61,046 bases of DNA from an uncultured Eubacteriales bacterium (GCA_900546075.1 URBH01000004.1:1-61046), one strand, 5' to 3'; counted from the stretch's first letter, positions 24,671 through 33,453 are shown. Notes: a model not told the origin generated them from the sequence alone. Numbers and translations are program-made.

Positions 24671-25324
24671 TCATTCGCCTAATCGCTCGATAATCTCCCG
24701 GATGGCATCGGCCTGCTTCCGGGTCAGCGCCGCCTGTCCGGCGTCGCAGCGGGCGAAGTATTCCGTCAGGTTCACTTCGTATTCGGTGCCGACCTCGGTC
24801 TCTACCGTGAACTCCGCCAGACAATTACAGACCGACTGCGGGTCATAGTCCAGATTTTCCAGAATGGCCGTCAGCGTAACAGCGTCGCTGCCGGGAATCG
24901 TGTAGACGCTTTCATCCAGCGTCACGGTGACGGAGGTATTCCCACAGGAACCGGTATCCGTGCCGTTGGCGCTTTCGGGTTCATCGGCGGGGGCGTGGGT
25001 GTGTTCATCGTCCGGACGGTCTGCCTTCTCTTCGCCGAGAGCGGGAGCGGCGCTCTCCGGCGCGGCGTTCTCCCGGTCGGGCGCTTCGGCGACGAACATC
25101 TGGAATTGATCCACGGCTGCGGTGGTTTTGGAGGAACCCATGCGGCCAAAGAGACGGGAGAACAAGGTACCCGCCAGCAGCACCACCGCCAGACAGGCAG
25201 CCATGGCCGCCCAGCGCTGCCAATGCACTTGGTGCTTCTTAGGCTTGGTGCGCAGGGCGTCCGTTTCGGCGACCAGATCGGCGGGAAGCAGATTCAGCGC
25301 GTCATGAAGCTTTTCGGGAGTCAT
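24671..25324 (-). CDS. Putative anti-sigma factor (partner of ECF sigma 2)
   Basis: 217 aa. A cytoplasmic N-terminus (TPEKLHDALNLLPADLVAETDALR) is followed by a basic stretch, one membrane helix (WAAMAACLAVVLLAGTLF), an acidic His/Asp/Glu-rich linker, and a small extracellular domain. The C-terminal domain contains three cysteines, two spaced CNC. Its ATG overlaps the sigma stop as ATGA (25321-25324). The MTPEKLHDALN opening is typical of proteins encoded beside this ECF subgroup. No named domain is recognised. Confidence 0.6.
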   Translation of the reverse strand: MTPEKLHDALNLLPADLVAETDALRTKPKKHQVHWQRWAAMAACLAVVLLAGTLFSRLFGRMGSSKTTAAVDQFQMFVAEAPDRENAAPESAAPALGEEKADRPDDEHTHAPADEPESANGTDTGSCGNTSVTVTLDESVYTIPGSDAVTLTAILENLDYDPQSVCNCLAEFTVETEVGTEYEVNLTEYFARCDAGQAALTRKQADAIREIIERLGE

Positions 25325-25881
25325 ATGCTGAACCCCTCCTTTTCCAGGTATTCCTTCAGCCCCACCCGGGTGCGGTAGAGCAGACTCTTGCACTTGCTTT
25401 CCGACATGCCGCAGTAGGCCGCGACCTCCTTCAGCGAGTCGAGGTAATAGTACCGCCCGATGAAGGCGTTCCGGGCTTCCTCGCTTTGCAGCCGCAGATA
25501 AATGCCGATGGTGTCGGCCAGCAGCCTGACGTTGATAATTTCCTCGGTGGTGTTGCCCCCGGACACGCAGTCGTCCAGCTCAGACAGGGACAGAGCATAC
25601 TGGGAGCCCCGCCGCTTGTCCCGGGTGCGGTAGCGGAAGCGGTCAATGGAAATGCGCCGGGTGAGCTTGGCCAGGTACGCGGAAAGCACCGACGGCCGCT
25701 GGGGCGGCATGGAATTCCAGGCGGCGAGGTATGTATCGTTGACGCTCTCCCGGCTGTCCTCCATGTCCGCGAGGATGTTGCAGGCAATTTTGGTCAGGTA
25801 GCGGTCATATTTGGTCTGGGTCTCCTGAATGGCGGTTTCGTCCCGGTTCCAGTACAGTGTGACGATCTGTTCGTCTTCCAT
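25321..25881 (-). CDS. ECF-type RNA polymerase sigma factor 2
   Basis: 186 aa. Region 2 is YLTKIACNILADMEDSRESVNDTYLAAWNSMPPQRP; region 4 is FIGRYYYLDSLKEVAAYCGMSESKCKSLLYRTRVGLKEYL. It is clearly paralogous to ECF sigma 3 at 50146: both begin MEDEx-I-x-LYW and share ESVNDTYLAAW and MSESK. ATG 25881 is preferred because AGGAG is 8 nt upstream; the GTG at 25890 overlaps that site. An upstream TGCAAC-N16-CGA element on the minus strand (25912-25936) fits an ECF promoter. Confidence 0.88.
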   Translation of the reverse strand: MEDEQIVTLYWNRDETAIQETQTKYDRYLTKIACNILADMEDSRESVNDTYLAAWNSMPPQRPSVLSAYLAKLTRRISIDRFRYRTRDKRRGSQYALSLSELDDCVSGGNTTEEIINVRLLADTIGIYLRLQSEEARNAFIGRYYYLDSLKEVAAYCGMSESKCKSLLYRTRVGLKEYLEKEGFSI

Positions 25882-25911
25882 TTGCGTCACTCCTTCCTAT
25901 ATAGTAATATC

Positions 25912-25936
25912 TCGACATATTTCTGACTTGGTTGCA
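25912..25936 (-). promoter_or_regulatory. Putative ECF promoter for sigma 2
   Basis: Minus strand: TGCAAC (25931-25936), 16 nt, CGA (25912-25914). Compare the elements at 9340 and 50077. Confidence 0.45.
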
Positions 25937-25962
25937 AAATTCAAAAAACTTTGTAAGAATAC

Positions 25963-25992
25963 GCGCCCCGCCGGGAAACCTCGACGGGGCGC
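25963..25992 (-). terminator. Terminator of aspS
   Basis: GCGCCCCG pairs with CGGGGCGC; the minus strand then reads GTATTCTTACAAAGTTTTTT. Confidence 0.65.
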
Positions 25993-25998
25993 AGCAAT

Positions 25999-27771
25999 TT
26001 ACTCTTCTTCCAATACCGCAATGTGAACGGTGTCCAGCTGGCTCTTGTCCACGGTGGTGGGCGCGCCCATCATCAGATCCTGGGCGTTCTTGTTCATGGG
26101 GAAGGTGATGACCTCCCGGATGGACTCTTCGCCGGTGAGCAGCATAATCAGGCGGTCAACACCGGGAGCGGCGCCGGCATGAGGGGGTGCGCCGTAGGTG
26201 AAGGCGTTGTACATGGCGGGGAACTTGGCCTTGACGTCGGCCTCGCCCAGACCCACCATCTCGAAGGCCTTCACCATAATCTCCGGGTCGTGGTTCCGCA
26301 CGGCACCGGAGGCGGATTCGTAGCCGTTGACCACAAGGTCATATTGGTCTGCCTTGATGGCCAGCAGCTTGTCCATATCGCCCTCGGCGTCCTCCAGCGC
26401 CTTCAGTCCGCCCTGGGGCATGGAGAAGGGATTGTGGCAGAATTCCAGAGCGCCGGATTCCTCGCCGATCTCGTACATGGGGAAATCCACGATCCAGCAC
26501 AGGGCGTACTGCTCCTCGTCAAAGTGGCCGGGAACGCGCTTGCCCAGCAGGGTGCGGATGACACCGGCGGTCTTCTGGGCGACGGCCTTCTTGCCCGCCG
26601 CCATGCAGACGAAGCTGCCGGGCTTCAGATTCAGCTTGGCAGTCAGCGCGTCCTTGCAATCGGCAAGGAACTTGGAAACGCCGCCGGTGAGATTTCCGTT
26701 TTCGTCCACCTTCACCCAGCAGGCCTTGCTGCCGGTCTGGACTTCCACGTCGGCCAGCAGCTTGTCGATCCACTTCCTCGCCTGCGTGAAGTTGTCCACG
26801 GCGACAGCCTTGACGGTCGCGCCCTCGAAGGGGGTGAAGCCGCAGCCCTGCACCTCAGCGGTGATGTCCTGAATTTCCAGATCGATACGCAGATCGGGCT
26901 TGTCGGAGCCGTAGCGTTCCATGGCCTCATTATAAGGAATGTGGCGGAATGGGGCGGCGGAGACCCGCTTGTACTTGCCGAACTTGTGGAACACGGGCAC
27001 CAGCACATCTTCCAATACGCTCAGCACGTCCGCCTGACTGGCGAAGGCCATTTCCATATCCAGCTGATAGAACTCACCGGGGGTGCGGTCGGCACGGGCG
27101 TCCTCGTCCCGGAAGCAGGGGGCGATCTGGAAGTAACGGTCAAAGCCGGAGGTCATCAGCAGCTGCTTGAACTGCTGGGGCGCCTGGGGCAGAGCGTAGA
27201 ACTTGCCGGGGTGGTTCCGGGCGGGAACCAGGTAATCCCGGGCACCCTCGGGGGAGGAAGCGGTGAGGATGGGGGTGGTGATCTCCAAAAATCCCTTCTC
27301 GGTCATCAGCCGCCGCAGCTCGGCCACCACCTGGCAGCGCAGGACGATGTTGGACTTCACGGCAGGGTTGCGCAGGTCGAGGAAGCGGTATTTGAGCCGG
27401 GTGTTCTCGTCGGCGTCCTTGCTCTTGTTGATTTCAAAGGGCAGCTGATTGTGAACGCACTTGCCCAGCACCTCGATTTTCTCGGGGACGACCTCGATCT
27501 CGCCGGTGGGAAGCTTGGTGTTCTTGCTCTCCCGCTCCCGGACAAGGCCTGTGACGGAGATGGTGGACTCCTTGTTGATGGGCTTGATGAGCTTCATCAT
27601 CTCTTCGGTTTCAATGACCACCTGGGTGGTGCCGTAGAAGTCCCGCAGGACGCAGAACGCGAAATTCGCGCCCACCTCCCGGACATTCTCCAGCCAGCCG
27701 ACGATGGTAACGGACTTGCCCGCGTCGGAAAGACGCAGCTCGCCGCAGTTATGGGTTCTGGATTGCATCAT
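25999..27771 (-). CDS. aspS: Aspartate--tRNA ligase
   Basis: 590 aa, full-length bacterial class II synthetase. An N-terminal OB anticodon-binding domain (SVTIVGWLENVREVGANFAFCVLRD) leads to the catalytic core. Motif 2 contains FRDEDARADRTPGEFYQLDMEM, a GAD insertion domain lies between, and motif 3 is GAAPGVDRLIMLL. It charges tRNA-Asp (and tRNA-Asn if non-discriminating). Two adjacent ATGs at 27771 and 27768 are possible; the binding site AGAGG is weak. No T-box leader is visible. Promoter TTGACT-N17-GATAAT at 27819-27847. Confidence 0.95.
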   Translation of the reverse strand: MMQSRTHNCGELRLSDAGKSVTIVGWLENVREVGANFAFCVLRDFYGTTQVVIETEEMMKLIKPINKESTISVTGLVRERESKNTKLPTGEIEVVPEKIEVLGKCVHNQLPFEINKSKDADENTRLKYRFLDLRNPAVKSNIVLRCQVVAELRRLMTEKGFLEITTPILTASSPEGARDYLVPARNHPGKFYALPQAPQQFKQLLMTSGFDRYFQIAPCFRDEDARADRTPGEFYQLDMEMAFASQADVLSVLEDVLVPVFHKFGKYKRVSAAPFRHIPYNEAMERYGSDKPDLRIDLEIQDITAEVQGCGFTPFEGATVKAVAVDNFTQARKWIDKLLADVEVQTGSKACWVKVDENGNLTGGVSKFLADCKDALTAKLNLKPGSFVCMAAGKKAVAQKTAGVIRTLLGKRVPGHFDEEQYALCWIVDFPMYEIGEESGALEFCHNPFSMPQGGLKALEDAEGDMDKLLAIKADQYDLVVNGYESASGAVRNHDPEIMVKAFEMVGLGEADVKAKFPAMYNAFTYGAPPHAGAAPGVDRLIMLLTGEESIREVITFPMNKNAQDLMMGAPTTVDKSQLDTVHIAVLEEE

Positions 27772-27818
27772 GGATGAAAACCTCTCTTATATCTGGTGTT
27801 TCCTGTTTTAACCTGCCT

Positions 27819-27847
27819 ATTATCCCACATACGGCCGGAAAAGTCAA
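27819..27847 (-). promoter_or_regulatory. Sigma-A promoter of aspS
   Basis: Minus strand: TTGACT (27842-27847), 17-nt spacer, GATAAT (27819-27824). Confidence 0.65.
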
Positions 27848-27884
27848 TGTTTCCGGACAAGGAATTTACGCGCTGAGAAACGAA

Positions 27885-27920
27885 AAAGCGGCATCCCTTC
27901 ATGCGTTGGGATACCGCTTT
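27885..27920 (-). terminator. Terminator of the DUF1836 gene
   Basis: AAAGCGGTATCCC pairs with GGGATGCCGCTTT (one mismatch) on the minus strand, followed by TTCGTTTCTC. Confidence 0.65.
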
Positions 27921-27925
27921 CGGAC

Positions 27926-28456
27926 TTATTGGGCTTCTTCCGCCGCGACGGCCTCCAGCCATTTTTCCAGATACACCTTCTGTACAACCGCCGCCGTGCA
28001 GCTGTAGAGCAGCCGCTTTTCATCGGAGGAATCCTCGTCGGAGGACTCGATGGTTTCCCTTATCTCAAACTGGAACAGCAGGAGATTTTCCAGCTCCCGG
28101 CAGAAATAATTATACGCTTTTTCCAGGGGATAGGTGCGCTGCTGCAATTGCAGGAAGCAGGCCAGCGCGTCCAGGGACAGGACGTTCTTTGCCACGGCGA
28201 TGAAGAACAGATACGCCACCTGATCCCGGCTGTACTGCTTCTTCACCGGGCTGGACAGCAGCCCCCGCTTGACGTAGTTGCTGATCATGGACGCCGTGAG
28301 GGGCGTTTCCAGAATGGGGGACAGGTAGCGGCAGACATACTTGGTGGCCTGTTCCAGATACAGACCCACGTCGGGAATTTCCTGATAACGGGGCAGACGG
28401 AAGCCCTGAACGGACTGACCGATCTGCTGTTTAAGTTCCTGTTTCATCCACATCAC
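27926..28456 (-). CDS. DUF1836 domain protein (putative MerR-like regulator)
   Basis: 176 aa. The DUF1836 pattern is clear: FRLPRYQEIPDVGLYLEQATKYVCRYLSP near residues 18-46, then LTASMISNYVKRGLL, a winged-helix-like DNA-recognition segment also found in MerR-type proteins, and YSRDQVAYLFFIAVAKNVLSLD. The family is presumed regulatory but uncharacterised. Three starts are possible (GTG 28456, ATG 28453, ATG 28447), with no clear ribosome binding site. The consensus -10 ends 8 nt upstream, so the mRNA would be nearly leaderless. It is divergent from degV. Confidence 0.75.
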   Translation of the reverse strand: MMWMKQELKQQIGQSVQGFRLPRYQEIPDVGLYLEQATKYVCRYLSPILETPLTASMISNYVKRGLLSSPVKKQYSRDQVAYLFFIAVAKNVLSLDALACFLQLQQRTYPLEKAYNYFCRELENLLLFQFEIRETIESSDEDSSDEKRLLYSCTAAVVQKVYLEKWLEAVAAEEAQ

Positions 28457-28464
28457 CAGGGGAC

Positions 28465-28493
28465 ATTATACCGTAAGGGTAAGAAAAAGTCAA
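28465..28493 (-). promoter_or_regulatory. Sigma-A promoter of the DUF1836 gene
   Basis: Minus strand: TTGACT (28488-28493), 17-nt spacer, consensus TATAAT (28465-28470). The predicted start of transcription, near 28458, falls within about 5 nt of the candidate start codons. Confidence 0.7.
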
Positions 28494-28499
28494 TCTCAA

Positions 28500-28516
28500 A
28501 ATCTTATCTTAAGATT
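28500..28516. promoter_or_regulatory. Inverted repeat in the DUF1836/degV divergent region
   Basis: AATCTTA-TCT-TAAGATT is a perfect 7-bp inverted repeat located between the two divergent promoters. It could be an operator, possibly for the DUF1836 protein itself. Confidence 0.4.
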
Positions 28517-28519
28517 CTC

Positions 28520-28548
28520 TTGACATCTTCATGGGTTGTTGATACAAT
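28520..28548 (+). promoter_or_regulatory. Sigma-A promoter of degV (copy 1)
   Basis: TTGACA (28520-28525), 17-nt spacer, TACAAT (28543-28548). Confidence 0.7.
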
Positions 28549-28594
28549 AGCATCGGTTATTAAAAAACCGATGATTAGTAATCGAGGGATCAGT

Positions 28595-29455
28595 ATGAAA
28601 TACAAAATTGTAGCGGATTCTGCCTGCAACATCGTCTCCGGGGAGGACGGCACGTTTGCATCCGTTCCCATGAAGATCGTGGCGGAGAGGGAATATGTGG
28701 ACGACGCCAACCTGGACGTGGCGCAGATGGTGGAGGATCTGAAGCAATATAAGGGAAAGTCCGGCTCCTCCTGTCCTAACGTTGGGGAGTGGCTGGAAGC
28801 CTTCGGCGATGCGGAGGAGGTGTTCGGCATCACCATTTCCAAGCACCTGTCGGGCAGCTACAACGCGGCGAGGCACGCCGCCGATACGTACATGTCCGAG
28901 CATCCGGCGAGGAAGGTGTTCATCTTTGATTCTCTGGCCACGGGGCCGGAAATGATGATGCTGGCGGAGAAGATCCGTCAGTGCGAGGACGCGGGGGACG
29001 ATTTCGAGACCACCAAGGAAAAGGTGCTGGATTACCACAACCATCTGCACACCCTGTTCTGCCTGGAATCCATGAACAACCTGGCAAGAAACGGCCGGGT
29101 GAACATCGCCGTGGCGAAGATCGCCGGGATGCTGGGCATCCGGGTGGCGGGAGAGGCCAAGGGCGGCCAGGTCGCCCCGGTGCATAAGCCCAGAGGACTG
29201 CGAAAAACCACCCAGATGCTGGTGGATATGGTAAAAGAGCGGGGCTTCCGGGACGGCGGATATATCCGCGTCGCCCACTGCTTCGCCGAGGAAGCGGCGG
29301 CGGATTTCCGGGAGGCGCTGCTGGCCGAGTTCCCCAATGCCCGCTTTATGCTGGAGCCGACGACGGCTCTGTGCAGCTACTATGCGGAGGTGGGCGGCCT
29401 GATCATCGGCTTTGAGGGCGCGTTCAATACCCACAACGACAACCGACTCTTTTGA
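28595..29455 (+). CDS. DegV family fatty-acid-binding protein (FakB-type), copy 1
   Basis: 286 aa. The DegV fold is marked by KIVADSACNI at the N-terminus, ITISKHLSGSYNAARHAA near residues 87-104 where the fatty acid carboxylate is bound, FIFDSLATGPEMMML, and GGLIIGFEGAF at the C-terminus. Members bind free fatty acids and present them to the kinase FakA; a fakA-like gene lies at 35513. ATG 28595 is preceded by ATCGAGGGATCAGT, a modest binding site. A second DegV gene lies at the right window edge. Confidence 0.88.
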   Translation: MKYKIVADSACNIVSGEDGTFASVPMKIVAEREYVDDANLDVAQMVEDLKQYKGKSGSSCPNVGEWLEAFGDAEEVFGITISKHLSGSYNAARHAADTYMSEHPARKVFIFDSLATGPEMMMLAEKIRQCEDAGDDFETTKEKVLDYHNHLHTLFCLESMNNLARNGRVNIAVAKIAGMLGIRVAGEAKGGQVAPVHKPRGLRKTTQMLVDMVKERGFRDGGYIRVAHCFAEEAAADFREALLAEFPNARFMLEPTTALCSYYAEVGGLIIGFEGAFNTHNDNRLF

Positions 29456-29469
29456 CCCCGATATCTTGA

Positions 29470-29500
29470 CCGGCGCGGCAATTTTGCCGCGTCGGCATTT
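29470..29500 (+). terminator. Terminator of degV
   Basis: CCGGCGCGGCA pairs with TGCCGCGTCGG (one bulge) and is followed by CATTTTGCG. Confidence 0.6.
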
Positions 29501-29575
29501 TGCGCTTTCCCGGTGGTGGAAAAATGCCTTGGGATGTGCTATAATAGGGCGCAGTCATGATTTTGGAGGTAACGT

Positions 29576-30865
29576 ATGCTGCCGGAAGCCTTTTTGGAGC
29601 GCATGAAGCGCCAGCTGGGAGACGAATATGAAAGCTATCTTGACAGCCTGAACCGCCCCCGGGCGGTGGCGCTGCGGTTCAATCCTCTGAAAGGGGAAAT
29701 TCCGCCGCTGCCCTTCGTGGGGCAGCCGGTGCCGTGGGAACCGATGGGGTACTATTATGACCCCGACGCCAGACCCGGCCTGCACGTTTTTCATGAGGCG
29801 GGGGTCTACTATCTTCAGGAGGCCAGCGCCATGGCGCCGGTGGCGCTGCTCGACCCGAAGCCGGGGGAGCGGGTCTGCGACCTGTGCGCCGCCCCCGGCG
29901 GAAAGACCACCCAAATCGCCGGACGGATGAGGGGGCAGGGCTTTCTGCTCTGCAATGAGATCAACCCCAAGCGGGCGAAAATTCTCTCCCGGAACATCGA
30001 GCGCATGGCCGTGGCCAACGCTCTGGTGACCAATGAGCATCCGGCCACCCTGGCGCAGCGGTTTGCCGGGTTCTTCGACCGGGTGCTGGTGGATGCGCCC
30101 TGTTCCGGGGAGGGAATGTTCCGGAAGGAGGAGGCCGCCGTCACGGATTGGAGCCAGGAGACCGTGGAGATGTGCGCCCGGCGGCAGGAGGAAATCCTGA
30201 ATTCTGCCGCAGCGCTGGTTCGTCCCGGCGGGCATCTGGTGTACTCCACCTGCACCTTCTCCCCGGAGGAGGATGAGCAGGCGGTGGCGCGGTTCTTGGA
30301 AAAGCATCCCGAATTTGTCCCGGAAACCGTGGACGCGCCCTGGTTCGCGGCCGGGGAGAACGGGAGCTTCCGTCTGTGGCCCCATAAGCTGCTGGGGGAG
30401 GGACATTTTGCCGCCGTACTGCGTAAGATGGAAGGCAGCGAAGAAAGCGCTGCCATCCCTGCCGGAGAAAAACTCCCCAAGACCTGGCAGTCCTTTGCAG
30501 AAGCCTTACATATCCGCCTGCCCGATGGAAAGGCGGTCACGTTCGGAGATACCCTGTACTGGGCGCCGCCTGACATGCCGGACATCCGGAAGCTGAAAGT
30601 CCTCCGCCCCGGCCTGGAGCTGGGGACGGTGAAGAAAGACCGCTTCGAGCCTGCCCACGCTCTGGCGCTTTGGTTGAAGGCCTGTGAAACCCAACAGGAT
30701 TACCCGGCGGACGCCCCGGAGATAAGCGCTTATCTCCGGGGGGACGTGGTGCCGTCGAAGCAAAAGGGCTGGTGCCTTGTCTCGGCGGAGGGCTACTCCA
30801 TCGGCTGGGGAAAGGGCGACGGCCGGGTGCTGAAAAATCATTATCCGAAGGGATTGCGGCGGTAA
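29576..30865 (+). CDS. RsmB/NOP2-family RNA m5C methyltransferase (RsmF-like)
   Basis: 429 aa. SAM-binding motif LCAAPGGKTTQIA near residues 102-114; motif IV with the first cysteine in DAPCSGEGMFRKE; motif VI with the catalytic cysteine in YSTCTFSPEEDE near residues 223-234. The C-terminal third is the RsmF-type methyltransferase tail plus a PUA-like domain ending NHYPKGLRR. It methylates cytosine C5 in 16S rRNA or tRNA. ATG 29576 follows GGAGGTAACGT. A -10-like TATAAT lies at 29538. Confidence 0.88.
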   Translation: MLPEAFLERMKRQLGDEYESYLDSLNRPRAVALRFNPLKGEIPPLPFVGQPVPWEPMGYYYDPDARPGLHVFHEAGVYYLQEASAMAPVALLDPKPGERVCDLCAAPGGKTTQIAGRMRGQGFLLCNEINPKRAKILSRNIERMAVANALVTNEHPATLAQRFAGFFDRVLVDAPCSGEGMFRKEEAAVTDWSQETVEMCARRQEEILNSAAALVRPGGHLVYSTCTFSPEEDEQAVARFLEKHPEFVPETVDAPWFAAGENGSFRLWPHKLLGEGHFAAVLRKMEGSEESAAIPAGEKLPKTWQSFAEALHIRLPDGKAVTFGDTLYWAPPDMPDIRKLKVLRPGLELGTVKKDRFEPAHALALWLKACETQQDYPADAPEISAYLRGDVVPSKQKGWCLVSAEGYSIGWGKGDGRVLKNHYPKGLRR

Positions 30866-30920
30866 TGAAGGGAGTTTCACAGAGAAAAACTTCTGAAAAT
30901 TCCCTCCCGGCAATGGTACT

Positions 30921-30948
30921 TTACAAGATTCGCTTTGTATGGTACAAT
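30921..30948 (+). promoter_or_regulatory. Probable promoter of murA
   Basis: TTACAA near 30921 and TACAAT (30943-30948), 16-17 nt apart, in the gap between the methyltransferase and murA. Confidence 0.5.
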
Positions 30949-31002
30949 ATTCTAGCCTAAATGCGACGATTGACGAATCCAATCACAAGGAGAGGATATT
31001 CC

Positions 31003-32274
31003 TTGGCAAGATATGAAATCAACGGCGGTCATCCCCTGAACGGTACCGTCACGATCAGCGGCGCGAAAAACGCGGCCGTGGCGATCCTGCCCGCCGCCCT
31101 GCTGGTCAGCGGCAAGTGCCGGATCGAGAATGTTCCCAATATTTCCGATGTCCGGATTCTGCTGAGTATCCTCGACGGAATGGGCGCGAAGCTCGCTTCC
31201 CCGGAGCCCGGCGTGGTGGAGATCGACTGCACGGACATTCAGTGCAGCGAGCCGGATCAGCAGCTTGTCCGCAGAATGCGTGCCAGCTATTATCTGATGG
31301 GCGCGCTGCTGGGACGGTTCGGCAGAGCCCATGTGGCGCTGCCCGGCGGCTGCAATTTCGCCTCCCGTCCCATTGACCAGCACATCAAGGGCTTCCTGGC
31401 GCTGGGCGCGGACGTGGACGAGACGGAGGAGTATGTCGCCCTGACCCCCGGTCAGGAGGGACTCCACGGCGGTCGGATCAGTCTGGATATGGCGTCCGTG
31501 GGCGCGACCGTCAACATCATGCTGGCGGCGACCCTGCTGCCAGGTCAGACCATCATTGAAAACGCGGCGAAGGAACCTCACATCGTGGATTTGGCCAACT
31601 TCCTGAACACCATGGGCGCGCGGATCACCGGCGCAGGCACGGACACCGTCAAAATCCGGGGCGTCAACGCCCTGCGGGGCGGCACCTACGCCATCATCCC
31701 CGACCAGATCGAGGCGGGAACGTACCTGGCCGCGGTCACGGCGGTGGGCGGCAACGTGCTGGTGCAGAACGTGATTCCCAAGCACATGGAGTGCATCACC
31801 AGCAAGCTTCAGGAAATGGGCGCGAAGATCATCAATTATGACGATTCCATCCGCATCATGCGCACGGGAAAGCTGCGGCAGACCACGGTCAAGACCCGCC
31901 CCTATCCCGGCTTCCCAACGGATATGCAGGCGCAGGTCTGCGTGTGCATGGCGCTGGCGGGAGGAACCAGCCGCCTGACGGAAAGCGTCTATGAGACCCG
32001 GTTCTTCGGCTACTGCACCGAGCTGGAAAGCATGGGCGCCAGCATCCGCATCAGCGGAAAGACCGCGACGGTCTCCGGCGTCGATCACCTTACGGGCAGC
32101 ACCGTTTTTGCCCACGATCTGCGGGCGGGCGCGGCGCTGGTCATTGCGGGTCTGGCGGCCAGAGGCACCACCTTTGTGGAGCATATTCATTTCATTGAAC
32201 GGGGCTACGAGAACCTGGTGGAGAAGCTCCGGGCGCTGGGCGCGGATATCTGCCGGGTGGAGGATGAGTCTTAA
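31003..32274 (+). CDS. murA: UDP-N-acetylglucosamine 1-carboxyvinyltransferase MurA
   Basis: 423 aa, first committed enzyme of peptidoglycan synthesis. The N-terminal loop reads NGTVTISGAKNAAVAILPAALL. Cys117 in PGGCNFASRPID is the residue that fosfomycin alkylates, so the enzyme should be fosfomycin-sensitive. IPDQIEAGTYLAA and FPTDMQAQ are also conserved. The start is taken as TTG 31003: AAGGAG is 10 nt upstream and the protein then begins exactly like other MurA. The ATG at 30961 has no binding site and sits close to the predicted transcription start. Confidence 0.94.
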   Translation: MARYEINGGHPLNGTVTISGAKNAAVAILPAALLVSGKCRIENVPNISDVRILLSILDGMGAKLASPEPGVVEIDCTDIQCSEPDQQLVRRMRASYYLMGALLGRFGRAHVALPGGCNFASRPIDQHIKGFLALGADVDETEEYVALTPGQEGLHGGRISLDMASVGATVNIMLAATLLPGQTIIENAAKEPHIVDLANFLNTMGARITGAGTDTVKIRGVNALRGGTYAIIPDQIEAGTYLAAVTAVGGNVLVQNVIPKHMECITSKLQEMGAKIINYDDSIRIMRTGKLRQTTVKTRPYPGFPTDMQAQVCVCMALAGGTSRLTESVYETRFFGYCTELESMGASIRISGKTATVSGVDHLTGSTVFAHDLRAGAALVIAGLAARGTTFVEHIHFIERGYENLVEKLRALGADICRVEDES

Positions 32275-32285
32275 GCGTTCTTTAG

Positions 32286-32316
32286 GCGGCTCTGAGCCTG
32301 TTCAGAGCCGCTTTTT
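32286..32316 (+). terminator. Terminator of murA
   Basis: GCGGCTCTGA pairs with TCAGAGCCGC around a 6-nt loop, then T5. Confidence 0.85.
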
Positions 32317-32381
32317 GACAAGTTTCTCATGGCGGATTTGGTATGATGAAGTCGATACGAAACCAGAGAAAGGAAGTACAT

Positions 32382-33302
32382 ATGATGAAGCGATTTGTTT
32401 TGCACATTCTGGCGGCCTTCTTGCTGCTGACGATCCTTGCCCCCCGGGGCTTTGCCACGGAAGCGGACACGCCCACGGAGAGCTGCGGCGACGGACTTAC
32501 CTGGTCGCTGGAGGGCAATACCCTGACAATTTCCGGCAGCGGCGCCATGAAGGACTTTGAAGGCGGCGCGCCCTGGTCGGGCAGCGCAGACCGGATCCAC
32601 ACCGTCGTCCTCACCGGCGGCGTGACCACCGTGGGCGCGGGGGCGTTTACCGGCTACGAAAATCTCACGGCGGTGGATTTCGGCAGTTCCCTGAAGGAGA
32701 TCGGCGAAAGCGCCTTCCAGGGCTGCGAGGGGTTGACGAAAATCTCCCTCCCTGCCTCCTTCCGCCGGTTCGGTGCAAGCTCCTTTGAGGGCTGCACCAA
32801 CCTGGCGGAGGTCTATTGCAGCGGCGGTATGCCCTCCTTCAACGCCAACTGCCTGTGGAACGGCAATACCATCACCATCTACTGCCCGGTGAACAACATC
32901 TGGCCGAGCGAGTACGTGGAGGAGCTGGAAACCAATTTCCACGGCCGCCTGCAGGTGTTGACCGCCAACGGCTCCGACCCCTATCATTTTGAAAACGAAG
33001 TCCAGGTAACCTCCCGGCCGACGGAGACGACGGCGCCGCCCACTACCCAGCCTGCGACCGAGCCGCCCACCGTCCCCACCACCCAGCCCCCCACGGTTCC
33101 CGAAACAACCCAGGTAACTCAGGCACCGGAGACCCTGCCCACCCAGGAGACGATTGCTCCGACGCTGCCGGAGGAACAGCAGGACGGCTCCCCGGTAATC
33201 GGCATCCTCATCGGCGTTCTCATCGTCTCCGGGACGCTGAGCCTGCTGCTCATCGGCCTGCTCATCTACAGAAGAAAGCGGGACGAAGACTACGACGACT
33301 GA
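32382..33302 (+). CDS. Surface protein with BspA-type leucine-rich repeats
   Basis: 306 aa. A signal peptide is cleaved near ATEAD. Then SCGDGLTWSLEGNTLTISGSGAMKDF, the usual opening of BspA-like proteins, and two to three LRR_5 repeats (GAFTGYENLTAVDF, SAFQGCEGLTKISLP, SSFEGCTNLAEVYC). A Thr/Pro stalk (about residues 220-270) rich in TTQPPT follows, then a C-terminal membrane helix and a basic tail RRKRDED. It is thus a membrane-tethered display protein. ATG 32382 follows AAGGAAG. Ligand unknown; such proteins bind host matrix or other cells. Confidence 0.82.
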   Translation: MMKRFVLHILAAFLLLTILAPRGFATEADTPTESCGDGLTWSLEGNTLTISGSGAMKDFEGGAPWSGSADRIHTVVLTGGVTTVGAGAFTGYENLTAVDFGSSLKEIGESAFQGCEGLTKISLPASFRRFGASSFEGCTNLAEVYCSGGMPSFNANCLWNGNTITIYCPVNNIWPSEYVEELETNFHGRLQVLTANGSDPYHFENEVQVTSRPTETTAPPTTQPATEPPTVPTTQPPTVPETTQVTQAPETLPTQETIAPTLPEEQQDGSPVIGILIGVLIVSGTLSLLLIGLLIYRRKRDEDYDD

Positions 33303-33349
33303 GCGTCCACGTCTGAGCATGGGAACAATCTGTTAAAACATATTTAACA

Positions 33350-33397
33350 ACTTCCGGAAAAATCGCTCATTTTTTGATTTTTCCGGAAGTTTTTTTG
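33350..33397. terminator. Strong terminator after the LRR gene
   Basis: ACTTCCGGAAAAATC pairs with GATTTTTCCGGAAGT, followed by T7. Confidence 0.88.
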
Positions 33398-33424
33398 GGC
33401 GTTACGGAAAAATTAAAAAAGTGG

Positions 33425-33453
33425 TTGTAAGTTCGGCAAAAATGATGTAAAAT
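33425..33453 (+). promoter_or_regulatory. Sigma-A promoter of gpmI
   Basis: TTGTAA (33425-33430), 17-nt spacer, TAAAAT (33448-33453). Confidence 0.6.

Noticed and set aside
25999..27925. T-box leader upstream of aspS (and of hisS)
   Set aside because: The aspS leader is only about 45 nt after the -10 and hisS has a 90-nt gap with one simple hairpin; no TGGN-type T-box sequence or specifier fold is visible.
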